DNA of 64,000 nt from Oceanobacillus senegalensis (GCF_900176885.1 NZ_LT839648.1:1267049-1331048); one strand, 5' to 3'. Positions 54,374-63,934 are shown, counted from the first letter of the stretch. Numbers and translations: made by a program. Notes: generated from the sequence alone by a model not told the origin.

Positions 54374-55924
54374 TTGATTTCAGGTATTAATCTCGAAGAA
54401 GAATTACAGCGATATTTTCATTTTTCATCCTTTCGTAAAGGGCAGAAAGAGATTATTGAGGATGTTTTGCGAGGAAAAGATGTTTTAGGAATATTACCAA
54501 CAGGCTCTGGAAAATCTATTTGTTACCAATTACCAGCCATTCTGTTAGAGGGATTAACCATTGTTGTATCCCCTTTAATATCATTAATGCTAGACCAGGT
54601 AAGGCAGTTAAAAGCAAATCATTTTAAAAAAGTTGTTGCATTAAATAGCTTTATGAATCCAAAAGAACGTCAGTTTGTCTATAGAAATCTACATCAATAT
54701 AAATTACTTTTTATTTCACCAGAATTATTACAGCATAATGAAATTATGACACTATTAGAAAAACAAAAGGTTAGTTTATTTGTAGTAGATGAGGCGCATT
54801 GTATTTCACAGTGGGGTCATGAATTTAGGCCTGATTATTTAAAGCTAAGTACAATTATTGAAAAGTTAGGGAATCCTCCGACACTAGCATTGAGTGCAAC
54901 TGCTACACCAGCCGTACAGGAGGACATTATTTCTTCATTAAAAAAACCTGAAATGGTAAAGCAAATTTATCCCATGGATAAACCTAATATTGCTTTTTGC
55001 GTAAAGAAATTGGAACATGACGAGGAAAAAAATCAAATAATGATAGATTTGCTATCTTCTTACCATGTACCAACGCTCATTTATTTTTCTAGTCGGAAAA
55101 TGGCGGAAAAAATAATGAAATTGTTATCAGATAAACTTGAACACTTACGTATAGCCTTCTATCATGCAGGAATGGAGGCGATGGACCGAATTGCTATTCA
55201 ACAGCAATTCATGAACGGACAATTAGATGTTATTTGTTGTACGAGTGCTTTTGGAATGGGCATAGACAAAAGTAATATTCGTTTAATCATTCATTATCAT
55301 TTTCCATTACAGATTGAGTCTTATATTCAAGAAGTTGGTAGAGCCGGCAGGGACGGAAAATCAAGTGTTAGTCTACTGCTATTTTCTAAACAGGATATAA
55401 GTATGCCAAACAACATCATTAAGAATGAATTGCCTGATGAAAGTACTTTATCTCGAGTTTATCAATATCTATATACACTTTCTTTAGAGAGAAAGGATTT
55501 ACCACAAGATGAGGTCCAGACAGAAAATATTCTACAAATAAATGAAATTCAATGGAGATTTTTAAGATATCAGCTAGAAAAAAATGGTATTATAAAAGGA
55601 AATGCGATATCCCCTTATAATGATAAGTGGAAAGGTATTTTTCAGAATATATTACAAGTCATTACAACACGTGTTAAACTAAAAGAAAGAAAACTTACTG
55701 AAATGCTACGATGGATACATGAAGAGGAATGTTTACGAGAAAACCTTTATAAAAACTTCCAAACTACGTGTAGTGAATCTATATTTCAATGCTGTAGTAA
55801 TTGTGGATTTAAATGGTCTGATTGGTATCCTGAAGAAACGAACAATAGCATTACCCAAGAGATGAGTTGGAGAAAACAATTAAAGAAAATATTATTAATT
55901 GGTGACTTAGATGAAACAACGTGA
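54374..55924 (+). CDS. RecQ-family ATP-dependent DNA helicase (RecS/YpbC)
   Basis: A 516-residue superfamily 2 helicase. GSGKS at residues 44-48 (motif I), DEAHC (motif II), SATATP (motif III) and QEVGRAGRDGK (motif VI) are all present. The C-terminal part has a C-x2-C zinc remnant (CCSNCGF) but no HRDC domain, as in the short RecS type of B. subtilis. It starts at TTG 54374 after GGGTGG, 10 bases after ypbB. It overlaps the next gene by 14 bases. Confidence 0.92.
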   Translation: MISGINLEEELQRYFHFSSFRKGQKEIIEDVLRGKDVLGILPTGSGKSICYQLPAILLEGLTIVVSPLISLMLDQVRQLKANHFKKVVALNSFMNPKERQFVYRNLHQYKLLFISPELLQHNEIMTLLEKQKVSLFVVDEAHCISQWGHEFRPDYLKLSTIIEKLGNPPTLALSATATPAVQEDIISSLKKPEMVKQIYPMDKPNIAFCVKKLEHDEEKNQIMIDLLSSYHVPTLIYFSSRKMAEKIMKLLSDKLEHLRIAFYHAGMEAMDRIAIQQQFMNGQLDVICCTSAFGMGIDKSNIRLIIHYHFPLQIESYIQEVGRAGRDGKSSVSLLLFSKQDISMPNNIIKNELPDESTLSRVYQYLYTLSLERKDLPQDEVQTENILQINEIQWRFLRYQLEKNGIIKGNAISPYNDKWKGIFQNILQVITTRVKLKERKLTEMLRWIHEEECLRENLYKNFQTTCSESIFQCCSNCGFKWSDWYPEETNNSITQEMSWRKQLKKILLIGDLDETT

Positions 55925-56474
55925 GATTATTAAACAATTATCAGATAAGGAATTAAAAAAGCAATTATTTTTATCACAGGCTATATTATTGGGCATAGCC
56001 ATTCTTTTAAGCCTGATTTTCTTTAACTCTTTTTCTGACTGGTTGGTATATATTGAGTGGAATGAAAAGGAAGTTCTTCTCTTTGGCATCATTCCTGGTT
56101 TAATCATCGTTATATTCGATTTATTTCTCATGAAAATATTCCCGAAGCATGCATTAGACGATGGAGGAATAAATGAGCGAATACTTCGTGGGCAGCCAAT
56201 CGGTTTTATATTTTTATTATCTATTTTTGTATCTATTAGTGAGGAACTGTTGTTTAGAGGCGTTATTCAAACAACCTTTGGTTATATTGTTGCAAGTGTA
56301 ATTTTTGCACTTGTCCATTTCCGTTACTTAACCAAGCCAATATTATTTGTCTCTATTGTTATGGTGAGTTTTATAATTGGTTACTTATTTGAAATTACAG
56401 AAAATATTCTAGTAACCATCTTTGCTCATTTTACCGTTGACTTTTTACTCGGATTAATTATTCGCTTTAAATAG
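55911..56474 (+). CDS. CPBP-family intramembrane protease (YpbD)
   Basis: A 187-residue membrane protein with about five helices. The ABI/CPBP motifs are E111-E112-x3-R116 in SEELLFRGVIQ, the F-x3-H of FALVHFR, and a last His in IFAHFTVD. These are the glutamate and histidine residues of Rce1-like proteases. The start lies inside the recQ end. The target is unknown. Confidence 0.88.
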   Translation: MKQREIIKQLSDKELKKQLFLSQAILLGIAILLSLIFFNSFSDWLVYIEWNEKEVLLFGIIPGLIIVIFDLFLMKIFPKHALDDGGINERILRGQPIGFIFLLSIFVSISEELLFRGVIQTTFGYIVASVIFALVHFRYLTKPILFVSIVMVSFIIGYLFEITENILVTIFAHFTVDFLLGLIIRFK

Positions 56475-56488
56475 TGAGGTGTATGAAA

Positions 56489-56752
56489 ATGGAGAATGAT
56501 CAAGCCAATGAATTAAGAAATTTGTTTGAAGAGATAATAAAAGAGGAATCAGCTCCAGAAAATATGCACATAGAAAAAGAAGAGCCTGATGTTTTAAATC
56601 TGCCTCCAAGAAAAGAAATCCATAAAAGTAGTAATCGTACACAAATTAAAGTAAAAAAACCTTTCATGCGATTTCTATTCGTTACCCTGGTTCTTTTCAC
56701 CATAATATTGGTAACTTATTATTATGTAGGAGATACAATTGTCCAGTGGTAA
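56489..56752 (+). CDS. short YpbE-like membrane protein without LysM domain
   Basis: An 87-residue protein: a charged, acidic N-terminal half, a basic stretch (NRTQIKVKKP) and one membrane helix at about 60-80, ending a few residues later in TIVQW. In B. subtilis the gene at this place (ypbE) encodes about 240 residues with a long linker and a LysM domain after the helix. Here nothing follows within the 70-bp gap. TGAGGTG precedes ATG 56489. The assignment rests on position and layout. Confidence 0.65.
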   Translation: MENDQANELRNLFEEIIKEESAPENMHIEKEEPDVLNLPPRKEIHKSSNRTQIKVKKPFMRFLFVTLVLFTIILVTYYYVGDTIVQW

Positions 56753-56820
56753 GAAACTAGAAGGAACAAGTTAGGAAAAATTCCCAGCTAACAGATAAAA
56801 CTATATAAGGAAGATGGATT

Positions 56821-57603
56821 GTGAAAAGATTTGGTTTCGTTACTGTTATAGTATTTCCTATATTATTATTTTACATGATTTATAAAGCACATCGTGATAA
56901 AATTAATTACCAGACAGTGATAGACGAGAAGTTGCCAACTGTCTTTGAAGGTTTTCGTATTTTTTTTATCTCCGATATACATAAGAGGCGAATTAAAAAA
57001 ACAACATTAGAAAAAATTAGTGGGAATATAGATATTGTTGTTATTGGAGGCGATTTAACAGAAGGGAATGTTCCATTTAAACGTACAGAAGAAAATTTAG
57101 AACTCTTAAAAAGATGGAATGTCCCTGTTTTTTTTGTTTGGGGAAATAATGATTATGAAAAGGATTATAATCAGTTCCTTGCCTTACTTGAAAAAGTGGG
57201 AGTCACTGTTTTGTCCAATTCTAGCAAAAGTATTGTTAAAAATAATCAGGTTATGACGATTATTGGGTTGGATTGTTCTACATATCGAGATACTCGAATA
57301 GATTTGGCATCACATGAAACGGCTGGACAATATAATGTATTGCTGACGCATATGCCATCTTCCTATTTTCAACTAAACAATGGAGATAGGCTAAATATAA
57401 ATATTGTATTAGCAGGACATACACATGGCGGACAAATTCGTATTTTTGATTTAGGTATTTATGAACCCGGGTCTATTATGAAGTATCAAAATGCATCTGT
57501 TTTAATAAGTGAGGGATATGGCTATACATTATTACCATTTAGACTAGGTACTAGCGCGGAATGTCATGTAGTCACCATTAGAACATACGTAGAAGATCCC
57601 TAA
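56821..57603 (+). CDS. membrane-anchored calcineurin-like phosphoesterase (YpbG)
   Basis: A 260-residue metallophosphoesterase with an N-terminal membrane helix (about 4-21) and a catalytic domain. Motifs are SDIHKRR (D-x-H), GGDLTEG, GNND (where GNHD is usual, so the His is replaced by Asn), LLTHMP, and AGHTHGGQ. The UDP-diacylglucosamine-pyrophosphohydrolase-like YkuE subgroup is similar; the substrate is not established. It starts at GTG 56821 after AAGGAAG. Confidence 0.85.
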   Translation: MKRFGFVTVIVFPILLFYMIYKAHRDKINYQTVIDEKLPTVFEGFRIFFISDIHKRRIKKTTLEKISGNIDIVVIGGDLTEGNVPFKRTEENLELLKRWNVPVFFVWGNNDYEKDYNQFLALLEKVGVTVLSNSSKSIVKNNQVMTIIGLDCSTYRDTRIDLASHETAGQYNVLLTHMPSSYFQLNNGDRLNINIVLAGHTHGGQIRIFDLGIYEPGSIMKYQNASVLISEGYGYTLLPFRLGTSAECHVVTIRTYVEDP

Positions 57604-57617
57604 TCGAAGGGAACTTG

Positions 57618-57700
57618 ATGTCTTAAGGCGGCGGTTACTCTCATCACTGAAAATATTATTTGTCATAACGCCAGCACTAGTACGTCTTGTTCGTCAACGA
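57618..57700. repeat. family B intergenic repeat, divergent copy
   Basis: GCGGTTACTC, then ACTGAAA, TTTG, CG and GCACTAG occur in the same order as in the copy before scpA. It fills the gap between the phosphoesterase and mecB/ypbH genes. Confidence 0.5.
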
Positions 57701-57809
57701 TACCTTGAGAGTGGATAATAAAGAAAAATTCAAGTATAAGGGGTTTTTGGCATATATTGTATCAAGTATGTTTTCTTACTTTAATAAGTGATTTGAGGAG
57801 GATACTAGT

Positions 57810-58388
57810 ATGCGATTTGAACGTTTGTCTGATGATCAATTTACGATATTCTTACCATTTGATGATTTAGTGGAACGAGGGTTTACTACGAAGGACATAT
57901 GGGATGATGCATCAAGTGTCCGTAATTTATTTAGTGATATGATGTATGAGGCTAGTTCTGAGTTGGGTTTCGAGTTGGGTGGAATGCTATTAGTACAGGT
58001 TCATCTAATGCAGGCACAAGGGATGCATGTAATCGTTACCCAAACTTCTGAAGATATAAGTTGGGATGAGGAGTTTGTAGAAATGAAGGTTACATTGGAT
58101 GAAAGCCAAGAACTAATCTTTTCATTTGCAGACTTTGAACATATTATTGAAGTATCCTCTTATTTATCATCTATCAATATAAATGGTGGTCAAGTTTATA
58201 GCTTTGAAGACCGATATTATATGTTATTTACAGAAGAACATATTCAGGAACAAATAAGAGAAGATGTAATCGCGATATTATCTGAATATGCATCACCAAG
58301 TATTCTTACTTCCCATCGTATATTAGAATATGGTAAAACGATTTACTCAGAAAATGCCGTTAAACAAATAATCGATGTTTTTTATTAG
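57810..58388 (+). CDS. MecA-family adaptor YpbH (MecB)
   Basis: A 192-residue ClpC adaptor. The N-terminal domain (MRFERLSDDQFTIFLPFDDL) is followed by an acidic region and a C-terminal domain with FEDRYYMLFTEE. It resembles B. subtilis YpbH more than MecA and is at the ypbH place. It targets proteins to ClpCP. GAGGAGG precedes ATG 57810. Confidence 0.88.
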   Translation: MRFERLSDDQFTIFLPFDDLVERGFTTKDIWDDASSVRNLFSDMMYEASSELGFELGGMLLVQVHLMQAQGMHVIVTQTSEDISWDEEFVEMKVTLDESQELIFSFADFEHIIEVSSYLSSININGGQVYSFEDRYYMLFTEEHIQEQIREDVIAILSEYASPSILTSHRILEYGKTIYSENAVKQIIDVFY

Positions 58389-58430
58389 CAACGAAGAGAT
58401 TGTGGTATAGCTAACAGAGGAGTGCGTATT

Positions 58431-59357
58431 ATGAAAATTGCTGTTTTTTATGGAGGAATATCTAAGGAAAGGGAAGTTTCTCTTTCATCGGGAAAAGGTA
58501 TTATAAATGCTCTGACAAAAAAAGGTCATGAAGTAGTAGGAATTGACTTTCAACCAAACCAAATGAATGAAATATTAAAATTAGATGTTGATTTAGTATT
58601 TATCGGGTTGCATGGTAAGTTTGGTGAAGATGGAAGAGTTCAAGGATTATTAGACATGTTAGAAATTCCTTATGTCGGGTCGGGAGTTTTGGCATCCGCA
58701 TTAGCCATGGATAAAGCTAAAGCGAAACAAATTTTTGAAATGAATAATATTCCTGTAGCAAAAAGTAAAACCTATAGGATGTTAGAAAAATGGAATGTTA
58801 AACAAATGGTTGCATCTATCAAGGAGGTTTTCAAACCTCCATTTGTAATTAAACCAAATCAAGAGGGGTCGACACTAGGGTTATCAATAATAAAAGAGAT
58901 TGATGATATTGAAGAGGCGGTATCAAAAGCTTTAGAAAGTGATGATACGATTTTAGTTGAGGATTACATTCAAGGTAGAGAACTCACTGTTCCTGTATTA
59001 GGGAAACCAGGAAGTGAGAGGGCACTGCCAATTATCGAAATCATTCCTAAAAACCCTATTTATGATTATGAATCTAAGTATGCTCCAGGTGGAAGTGAAC
59101 ATATTGTGCCAGCGAAACTTAATGAGAAATTAACGAAAAAAATACAGGAATATGCTGTTTTAGCTCATCAGGTATTGGGATGCGAAACTTATTCGAGAGT
59201 AGATTTCATTCTTTCTGAAGATAATACACCTATAATATTAGAAGTGAATACATTACCAGGATTGACACCAACAAGTCTTTATCCGGATTCTGCAAAAGCA
59301 ATCGGAATATCCTATGAAGATATGGTGCAGAAGTTTATTGATTTATCTGTTAATTGA
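58431..59357 (+). CDS. D-alanine-D-alanine ligase (Ddl-type)
   Basis: A 308-residue ATP-grasp ligase of the short DdlB type. Landmarks are VFYGGISKEREVSLSSG, LHGKFGEDG, the omega-loop DYESKYAPGGSEH with the Tyr of D-Ala-D-Ala enzymes, and the metal-binding EVNTLPGLT. It supplies the dipeptide of the peptidoglycan stem. A ligase is not at this place in B. subtilis. AGAGGAG is 8 bases before ATG 58431. It may be a second ligase beside a long Ddl elsewhere. Confidence 0.92.
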   Translation: MKIAVFYGGISKEREVSLSSGKGIINALTKKGHEVVGIDFQPNQMNEILKLDVDLVFIGLHGKFGEDGRVQGLLDMLEIPYVGSGVLASALAMDKAKAKQIFEMNNIPVAKSKTYRMLEKWNVKQMVASIKEVFKPPFVIKPNQEGSTLGLSIIKEIDDIEEAVSKALESDDTILVEDYIQGRELTVPVLGKPGSERALPIIEIIPKNPIYDYESKYAPGGSEHIVPAKLNEKLTKKIQEYAVLAHQVLGCETYSRVDFILSEDNTPIILEVNTLPGLTPTSLYPDSAKAIGISYEDMVQKFIDLSVN

Positions 59358-59466
59358 ATCGTTTTAAGAGGTTAGTTTCTTTTATTGCATAATTTAATTG
59401 AAAGTGTATACTAATCATTGAACAGAAAGTTTTAAAACATTTATGCATATTGTAGGAGGTAAATTC

Positions 59467-60747
59467 ATGGTAGCCGATCAAGCCGCAGATTCTAGCAATA
59501 TAAATCAAGAAAATATGGATGTTTTAGTGTCAACACGAACTGTCATTAAAGCTGCATTGGAGAAGTTAGGTTACCCAGAAGAAGTTTATGATTTATTAAA
59601 AGATCCGATGAGAATGATGACTGTTAGAATACCGGTAAGAATGGATGATGGATCCACCAAAGTATTTACTGGTTATCGTGCCCAGCATAATGATGCGGTT
59701 GGACCTACAAAAGGTGGAATACGCTTTCATCCAAAGGTAACCGAAAATGAAATTAAAGCGTTATCTATTTGGATGAGTTTGAAAGCAGGCATTGTTGATT
59801 TGCCTTATGGTGGAGCGAAGGGTGGTATTGTATGCGATCCTAGAGACATGTCTTTTCGAGAACTAGAGGGGTTAAGTCGTGGATATGTACGTGCTATTAG
59901 TCAAATTGTAGGTCCAACAAAAGATATTCCAGCACCGGATGTATTTACAAATTCCCAAATAATGGCTTGGATGATGGATGAATATAGTCGAATGGATGAA
60001 TTTAATAATCCAGGGTTCATTACAGGAAAACCAATCGTTTTAGGTGGCTCACATGGTAGAGAAACTGCTACTGCAAAAGGAGTTACTATTGTACTTAATG
60101 AGGCCGCAAAGAAAAAAGGAATTGATATAAAAGATGCTAGAGTTATTGTACAAGGCTTTGGTAACGCAGGTAGTTATCTATCTAAGTTCTTACACGATTC
60201 GGGTGCGAAGGTTGTAGGAATTTCAGATGCTTATGGAGCCTTGTATGATCCAGAAGGTCTTGATATTGATTATTTATTAGACAGAAGAGATAGCTTTGGA
60301 ACTGTTACGAAATTATTCAATAATACTATTTCTAATAAAGAGCTTTTAGAAGAAGACTGTGATATATTAGTTCCTGCAGCTGTAGAAAACCAAATTACGA
60401 AAGAAAATGCACATAGAATTAAAGCCAGTATTGTTGTGGAAGCTGCAAACGGACCGACAACAATGGAAGGTACAAAGATTTTGAGCGATAGAGGGGTTCT
60501 ATTGGTTCCAGATGTATTAGCTTCTGCAGGTGGGGTTACGGTATCTTATTTTGAATGGGTACAAAATAATCAGGGTTATTATTGGTCAGAAGAAGAAATT
60601 GATCAGAAATTGAACCAAATTATGATTAAATCCTTTAATTCAATTTACAATACCGCCGAAACTAGACGAATAGATATGCGACTTGCTGCTTACATGGTTG
60701 GAGTAAGGAAAATGGCAGAGGCTTCACGTTTCCGTGGTTGGGTCTGA
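59467..60747 (+). CDS. gudB: NAD-dependent glutamate dehydrogenase
   Basis: A 426-residue hexameric dehydrogenase that deaminates glutamate. The substrate Lys is in PTKGGIRFHP and the catalytic Lys in YGGAKGGIV; the NAD-binding fingerprint is QGFGNAGS. Near residue 30 it reads RTVIKAALEKLG, with no 9-base duplication like the one that inactivates GudB in laboratory B. subtilis, so it should be active. GTAGGAGG is 8 bases before ATG 59467. RocG cannot be excluded; position favours GudB. Confidence 0.93.
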   Translation: MVADQAADSSNINQENMDVLVSTRTVIKAALEKLGYPEEVYDLLKDPMRMMTVRIPVRMDDGSTKVFTGYRAQHNDAVGPTKGGIRFHPKVTENEIKALSIWMSLKAGIVDLPYGGAKGGIVCDPRDMSFRELEGLSRGYVRAISQIVGPTKDIPAPDVFTNSQIMAWMMDEYSRMDEFNNPGFITGKPIVLGGSHGRETATAKGVTIVLNEAAKKKGIDIKDARVIVQGFGNAGSYLSKFLHDSGAKVVGISDAYGALYDPEGLDIDYLLDRRDSFGTVTKLFNNTISNKELLEEDCDILVPAAVENQITKENAHRIKASIVVEAANGPTTMEGTKILSDRGVLLVPDVLASAGGVTVSYFEWVQNNQGYYWSEEEIDQKLNQIMIKSFNSIYNTAETRRIDMRLAAYMVGVRKMAEASRFRGWV

Positions 60748-60803
60748 TTGGACTATCCTTATCACCTGAAGATTATGCTTCTATCTAAACAAAAAATAAG
60801 ACG

Positions 60804-60846
60804 AAAAAACTCTTATCGTATATAATAAGGTAGGAGTTTTTTTGTG
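60804..60846 (+). terminator. terminator after gudB
   Basis: AAAAAACTCTTATC pairs imperfectly with AAGGTAGGAGTTTTTTT around an AT-rich loop. Confidence 0.8.
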
Positions 60847-60974
60847 TTGATAAGAAGAACTAACTTAAACTTAAATAGGAATAGTGTCGCGTACTTATAA
60901 AATGTGCATATACGCTTAAAATTTTTTGTTTAGATAACATATCTCTTATATATAAAGAAGAAGGAAGTGATTTT

Positions 60975-61958
60975 TTGCAACATGAGAAAATTATCATAAT
61001 TGGTGGAGGGCCATGTGGAATGTCTTCTGCGATTGAACTACAGGAATATGGTTTTGATCCACTAATTATTGAAAAAGAAAATCTAGTCAATACCATTTAT
61101 AATTTTCCAACCCACCAAACTTTTTTCAGTTCTAGTGATAAATTGGAGATTGGACAAGTACCTTTTATTACTGAAAACAAAAAGCCTGTTAGAAATCAGG
61201 CGTTAGCTTATTATCGTGAAGTTGCTACTAGAAAAAATCTCCGGATGAATACTTTTGAAAAAGTCCATCATGTGCGTGCTTTGGAAAATGGAGGGTTTCT
61301 GGTTCAGTCAGTAAATAAAGATAACAAAGAAGTATCATATTCTGCGGATAAAGTAGTGATTGCTACTGGTTATTATGATCAGCCTAATTATATGAATATC
61401 CCAGGAGAGAATTTAAAAAAAGTAATGCACTACTTTAAGGAAGCGCATCCTTTTTATAACAAAGATATCGTGGTTATCGGCGGGAAAAACTCAGCTGTTG
61501 ACGCCACTTTAGAACTCCATAAAGCAGGAGCAAGAGTAACTGTTTTATATCGTGGAGAAACGTATTCGAAAAGCGTTAAGCCATGGATTTTACCAGAGTT
61601 AGATTCGTTGGTCCGCAAAGGTTTAGTTAATATGGTTTTTCGTTCTAGTGTAACAAATATAACAGAAAATACTGTTTCCTATGAAGTTGATGGTGAAACG
61701 TATACGATTTCAAATGATTTTGTATTTGCGATGACGGGTTATCGTCCAAATGTATCCCTTCTTAAAGAAATTGGTGTTCACGTAGACCCTAATAATGGTA
61801 TACCTTCATTTAACGAAGATACTTATGAAACAAATATCCCAGGCATATATATTGCGGGAGTAGTAGCGAGTGGCTTTAATAACAATCAGATATTTATTGA
61901 AAATGGTCGTTTTCATGGGAAAGCCATTGCAGAATCAATTCGTAAAGAGATGCAATAA
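60975..61958 (+). CDS. ypdA: bacillithiol disulfide reductase YpdA
   Basis: A 327-residue FAD/NADPH flavoprotein that returns oxidised bacillithiol to the thiol form. The FAD motif GGGPCGMSS contains C14, the single redox-sensitive Cys of YpdA. The NADPH motif is VIGGKNSAVD. It is the same length as B. subtilis YpdA and works with bacilliredoxins such as BrxB, encoded in this window at 8.4 kb. It starts at TTG 60975 after AGAAGGAAGTGA. Confidence 0.93.
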   Translation: MQHEKIIIIGGGPCGMSSAIELQEYGFDPLIIEKENLVNTIYNFPTHQTFFSSSDKLEIGQVPFITENKKPVRNQALAYYREVATRKNLRMNTFEKVHHVRALENGGFLVQSVNKDNKEVSYSADKVVIATGYYDQPNYMNIPGENLKKVMHYFKEAHPFYNKDIVVIGGKNSAVDATLELHKAGARVTVLYRGETYSKSVKPWILPELDSLVRKGLVNMVFRSSVTNITENTVSYEVDGETYTISNDFVFAMTGYRPNVSLLKEIGVHVDPNNGIPSFNEDTYETNIPGIYIAGVVASGFNNNQIFIENGRFHGKAIAESIRKEMQ

Positions 61959-61987
61959 AAATAGTAGGATATCCTGCTATTTTTTTG
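61957..61987 (+). terminator. terminator after ypdA
   Basis: AAATAGTAGGAT pairs with ATCCTGCTATTT (one mismatch), followed by T residues. Confidence 0.88.
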
Positions 61988-62028
61988 CTTAAGAACTATA
62001 GTATAAAATCGTAGTAGCAAGATATGTC

Positions 62029-62080
62029 TTTCGCTACGGAGGGCCGACGCCGTTTTCTAAGGTCCCTATCCGTAGCGGAA
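62029..62080. repeat. GC-rich inverted repeat near the end of ansA
   Basis: TTTCGCTACGGA and TCCGTAGCGGAA form a 12-bp stem with one mismatch and a 28-base loop (GGGCCGACGCCG and onward). It has no T tract, so it is not a typical terminator. It lies between the convergent ypdA and ansA genes. It may be an eroded repeat or a protein-binding site. Confidence 0.5.
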
Positions 62081-62150
62081 TTCAACATGTGCCAACATTA
62101 AGCTGAGTTACTGCGCAGCATATGGATTTAGTAACTAAGCGACAATATTA

Positions 62151-63119
62151 TTATGTTATAAACATTTTTTTGATTAATTCTACATCTTTTGACATTTCTA
62201 ATGCTATGATTAATTTAATTCTAGCCTTGGGTCCAGTAAGTCCATCCGCAAATATAATACCTAGCTCATTTAGCTGTTTTCCACCTCCGTCATATCCATA
62301 GGCTGGCTGGACATTTCCTTTAAAGCACCTGGATACTAGAACAACAGGTATTCTGTCTTGAATTATTTCTTTTAATGCTTGCACTGTATCTTTAGGTAAA
62401 TTTCCTTGGCCAAGTGCCTCTATGACGATTCCACGTGGGTTTGATTTATGAACGGCTTTAAATAATTGTTCATTCATGCCACTATAGGCTTTTAAAAGTA
62501 TCACATCGTCATTGGACATGTTATTTATTTTAAAAGTTGTATGGGATAAGCGCGTCCGATGAAAAATAATTTTTTCTTTTGTAAGTATACCAATTGGCCC
62601 AAATTGTGGACTTTGAAATGTAGCAACATTACTCGTTGAAGTTTTTGTAACATTTTCTGCCAAATGAATTTCATCATTCATGACAACAAGTACTCCTTTT
62701 TCTCTTGCCTCACCCTCTGATGCTACTCTTATGGAAGAGAGTAAATTATGCAACGCGTCAGACCCAATTTCATTCGAAGATCTCATAGCACCGGTTAGAA
62801 TGACAGGTTTATTCGTTTTTAGAACTAGGTCAAGGAAATAGGCCGTTTCTTCTAATGTATCCGTTCCGTGTGTTACTATAAATCCATCATAGCTAGGAAT
62901 TAATTTTTCGATTTCATTAGCCAATTTCAACATATGTTGAGGTGTGATTTGCGGGGAAGGTAAATCGAATAATACTTGTTCATCGATGATTAAACTATCA
63001 GTGAAATGCTTTGAAATATTTGATAATGGGTGTTCCTTAACAGGTCTTATTTCTCCTGTTTCTTTATTTTCAAGCATGGATATGGTTCCACCAGTATGTA
63101 TAATTAAGATTTTTTTCAA
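62151..63119 (-). CDS. ansA: L-asparaginase, type I
   Basis: A 322-residue cytosolic asparaginase. The active-site Thr are in HTGGTISM (T12) and HGTDTLEETA; the Lys and Asp of the second triad follow in LTGAMRSSNEIGSDA. It converts asparagine to aspartate and ammonia. I prefer TTG 63119, 6 bases from GAGGG, to ATG 63125, which touches it. No signal peptide, so it is not the periplasmic type II enzyme. Confidence 0.92.
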   Translation of the reverse strand: MKKILIIHTGGTISMLENKETGEIRPVKEHPLSNISKHFTDSLIIDEQVLFDLPSPQITPQHMLKLANEIEKLIPSYDGFIVTHGTDTLEETAYFLDLVLKTNKPVILTGAMRSSNEIGSDALHNLLSSIRVASEGEAREKGVLVVMNDEIHLAENVTKTSTSNVATFQSPQFGPIGILTKEKIIFHRTRLSHTTFKINNMSNDDVILLKAYSGMNEQLFKAVHKSNPRGIVIEALGQGNLPKDTVQALKEIIQDRIPVVLVSRCFKGNVQPAYGYDGGGKQLNELGIIFADGLTGPKARIKLIIALEMSKDVELIKKMFIT

Positions 63120-63207
63120 AATCATCCCTCACTATCATTAAATGTATTTTCAATATTTCTACCCCATGATACGATTATAATATTGTATGGGAAAGAGGTA
63201 AATAATT

Positions 63208-63855
63208 ATGATTGCTGTATTATCTGCAGGGTTAGCGCCAGCTTTTGCACTTATGTCTTATATATATTTGAAAGATCGTGTAACAGAGCCCCTTTCCTTA
63301 ATTATAAGGAGCTTTATTTTAGGTGCGTTATTAGTTTTTCCAATAATGTTTATCCAATATGCATTAGCGAGTGAAGAGATAACGGTTAATCGGTTTATAG
63401 AAGCATTCATTTTTGTTGCATTACTAGAAGAATTTATTAAGTGGTTTATTTTTATGTTTTCCATTTACCATCATTCCGAGTTTGATGACCATTACGATGG
63501 AATTGTATATGCGGTGTCTATTAGCTTAGGCTTCGCATCTTTAGAAAATATACTTTATTTATTAACAAATGGATTAGAATACGCTTTTCTTCGAGCCTTT
63601 TTTCCTGTTTCATCTCATGCTCTGTTCGGAGTGATTATGGGATATTATTTTGGCAGAGCAAAAATGACAAGTCATCATACAAATAGTAATCGTTTATTTG
63701 CATTACTCATTCCATTTTTACTGCACGGATTATATAATTATATACTAGCAATAGTGGCCAATAATTGGATATACTACTTGTTCCCGTTTATGATTTTTCT
63801 ATGGTATTTTGCTTTACATAGGATGAAAGCAGCTAAACATTCCTCCAGAATTTAA
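63208..63855 (+). CDS. prsW: PrsW, site-1 protease for anti-sigma-W
   Basis: A 215-residue membrane protease with about seven helices. The EE motif is in LLEEFIKWF; ENILYL, SSHALFGVIMGYYFG and HGLYNY follow, the conserved PrsW signature. In B. subtilis it cuts RsiW to start the envelope-stress response. AGAGGT precedes ATG 63208. Its position near ypdA matches B. subtilis (ypdC). Confidence 0.95.
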   Translation: MIAVLSAGLAPAFALMSYIYLKDRVTEPLSLIIRSFILGALLVFPIMFIQYALASEEITVNRFIEAFIFVALLEEFIKWFIFMFSIYHHSEFDDHYDGIVYAVSISLGFASLENILYLLTNGLEYAFLRAFFPVSSHALFGVIMGYYFGRAKMTSHHTNSNRLFALLIPFLLHGLYNYILAIVANNWIYYLFPFMIFLWYFALHRMKAAKHSSRI

Positions 63856-63884
63856 TATAAAATTAAATTTTTTTAAAACCCTCT

Positions 63885-63914
63885 GTATGGAATTCCATAC
63901 AGAGGGTTTTGTTA
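63885..63914 (+). terminator. terminator after prsW
   Basis: AAAACCCTCTGTATGG and CCATACAGAGGGTTTT form a perfect 16-bp stem around AATT. Confidence 0.95.
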
Positions 63915-63934
63915 TGAGGAAATATTTGAAGTAA

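Noticed and set aside
59540-59600. Possible inactivating duplication in gudB as in laboratory B. subtilis
   Set aside because: The region reads RTVIKAALEKLG once, with no repeated triplet set, so the enzyme should be active.
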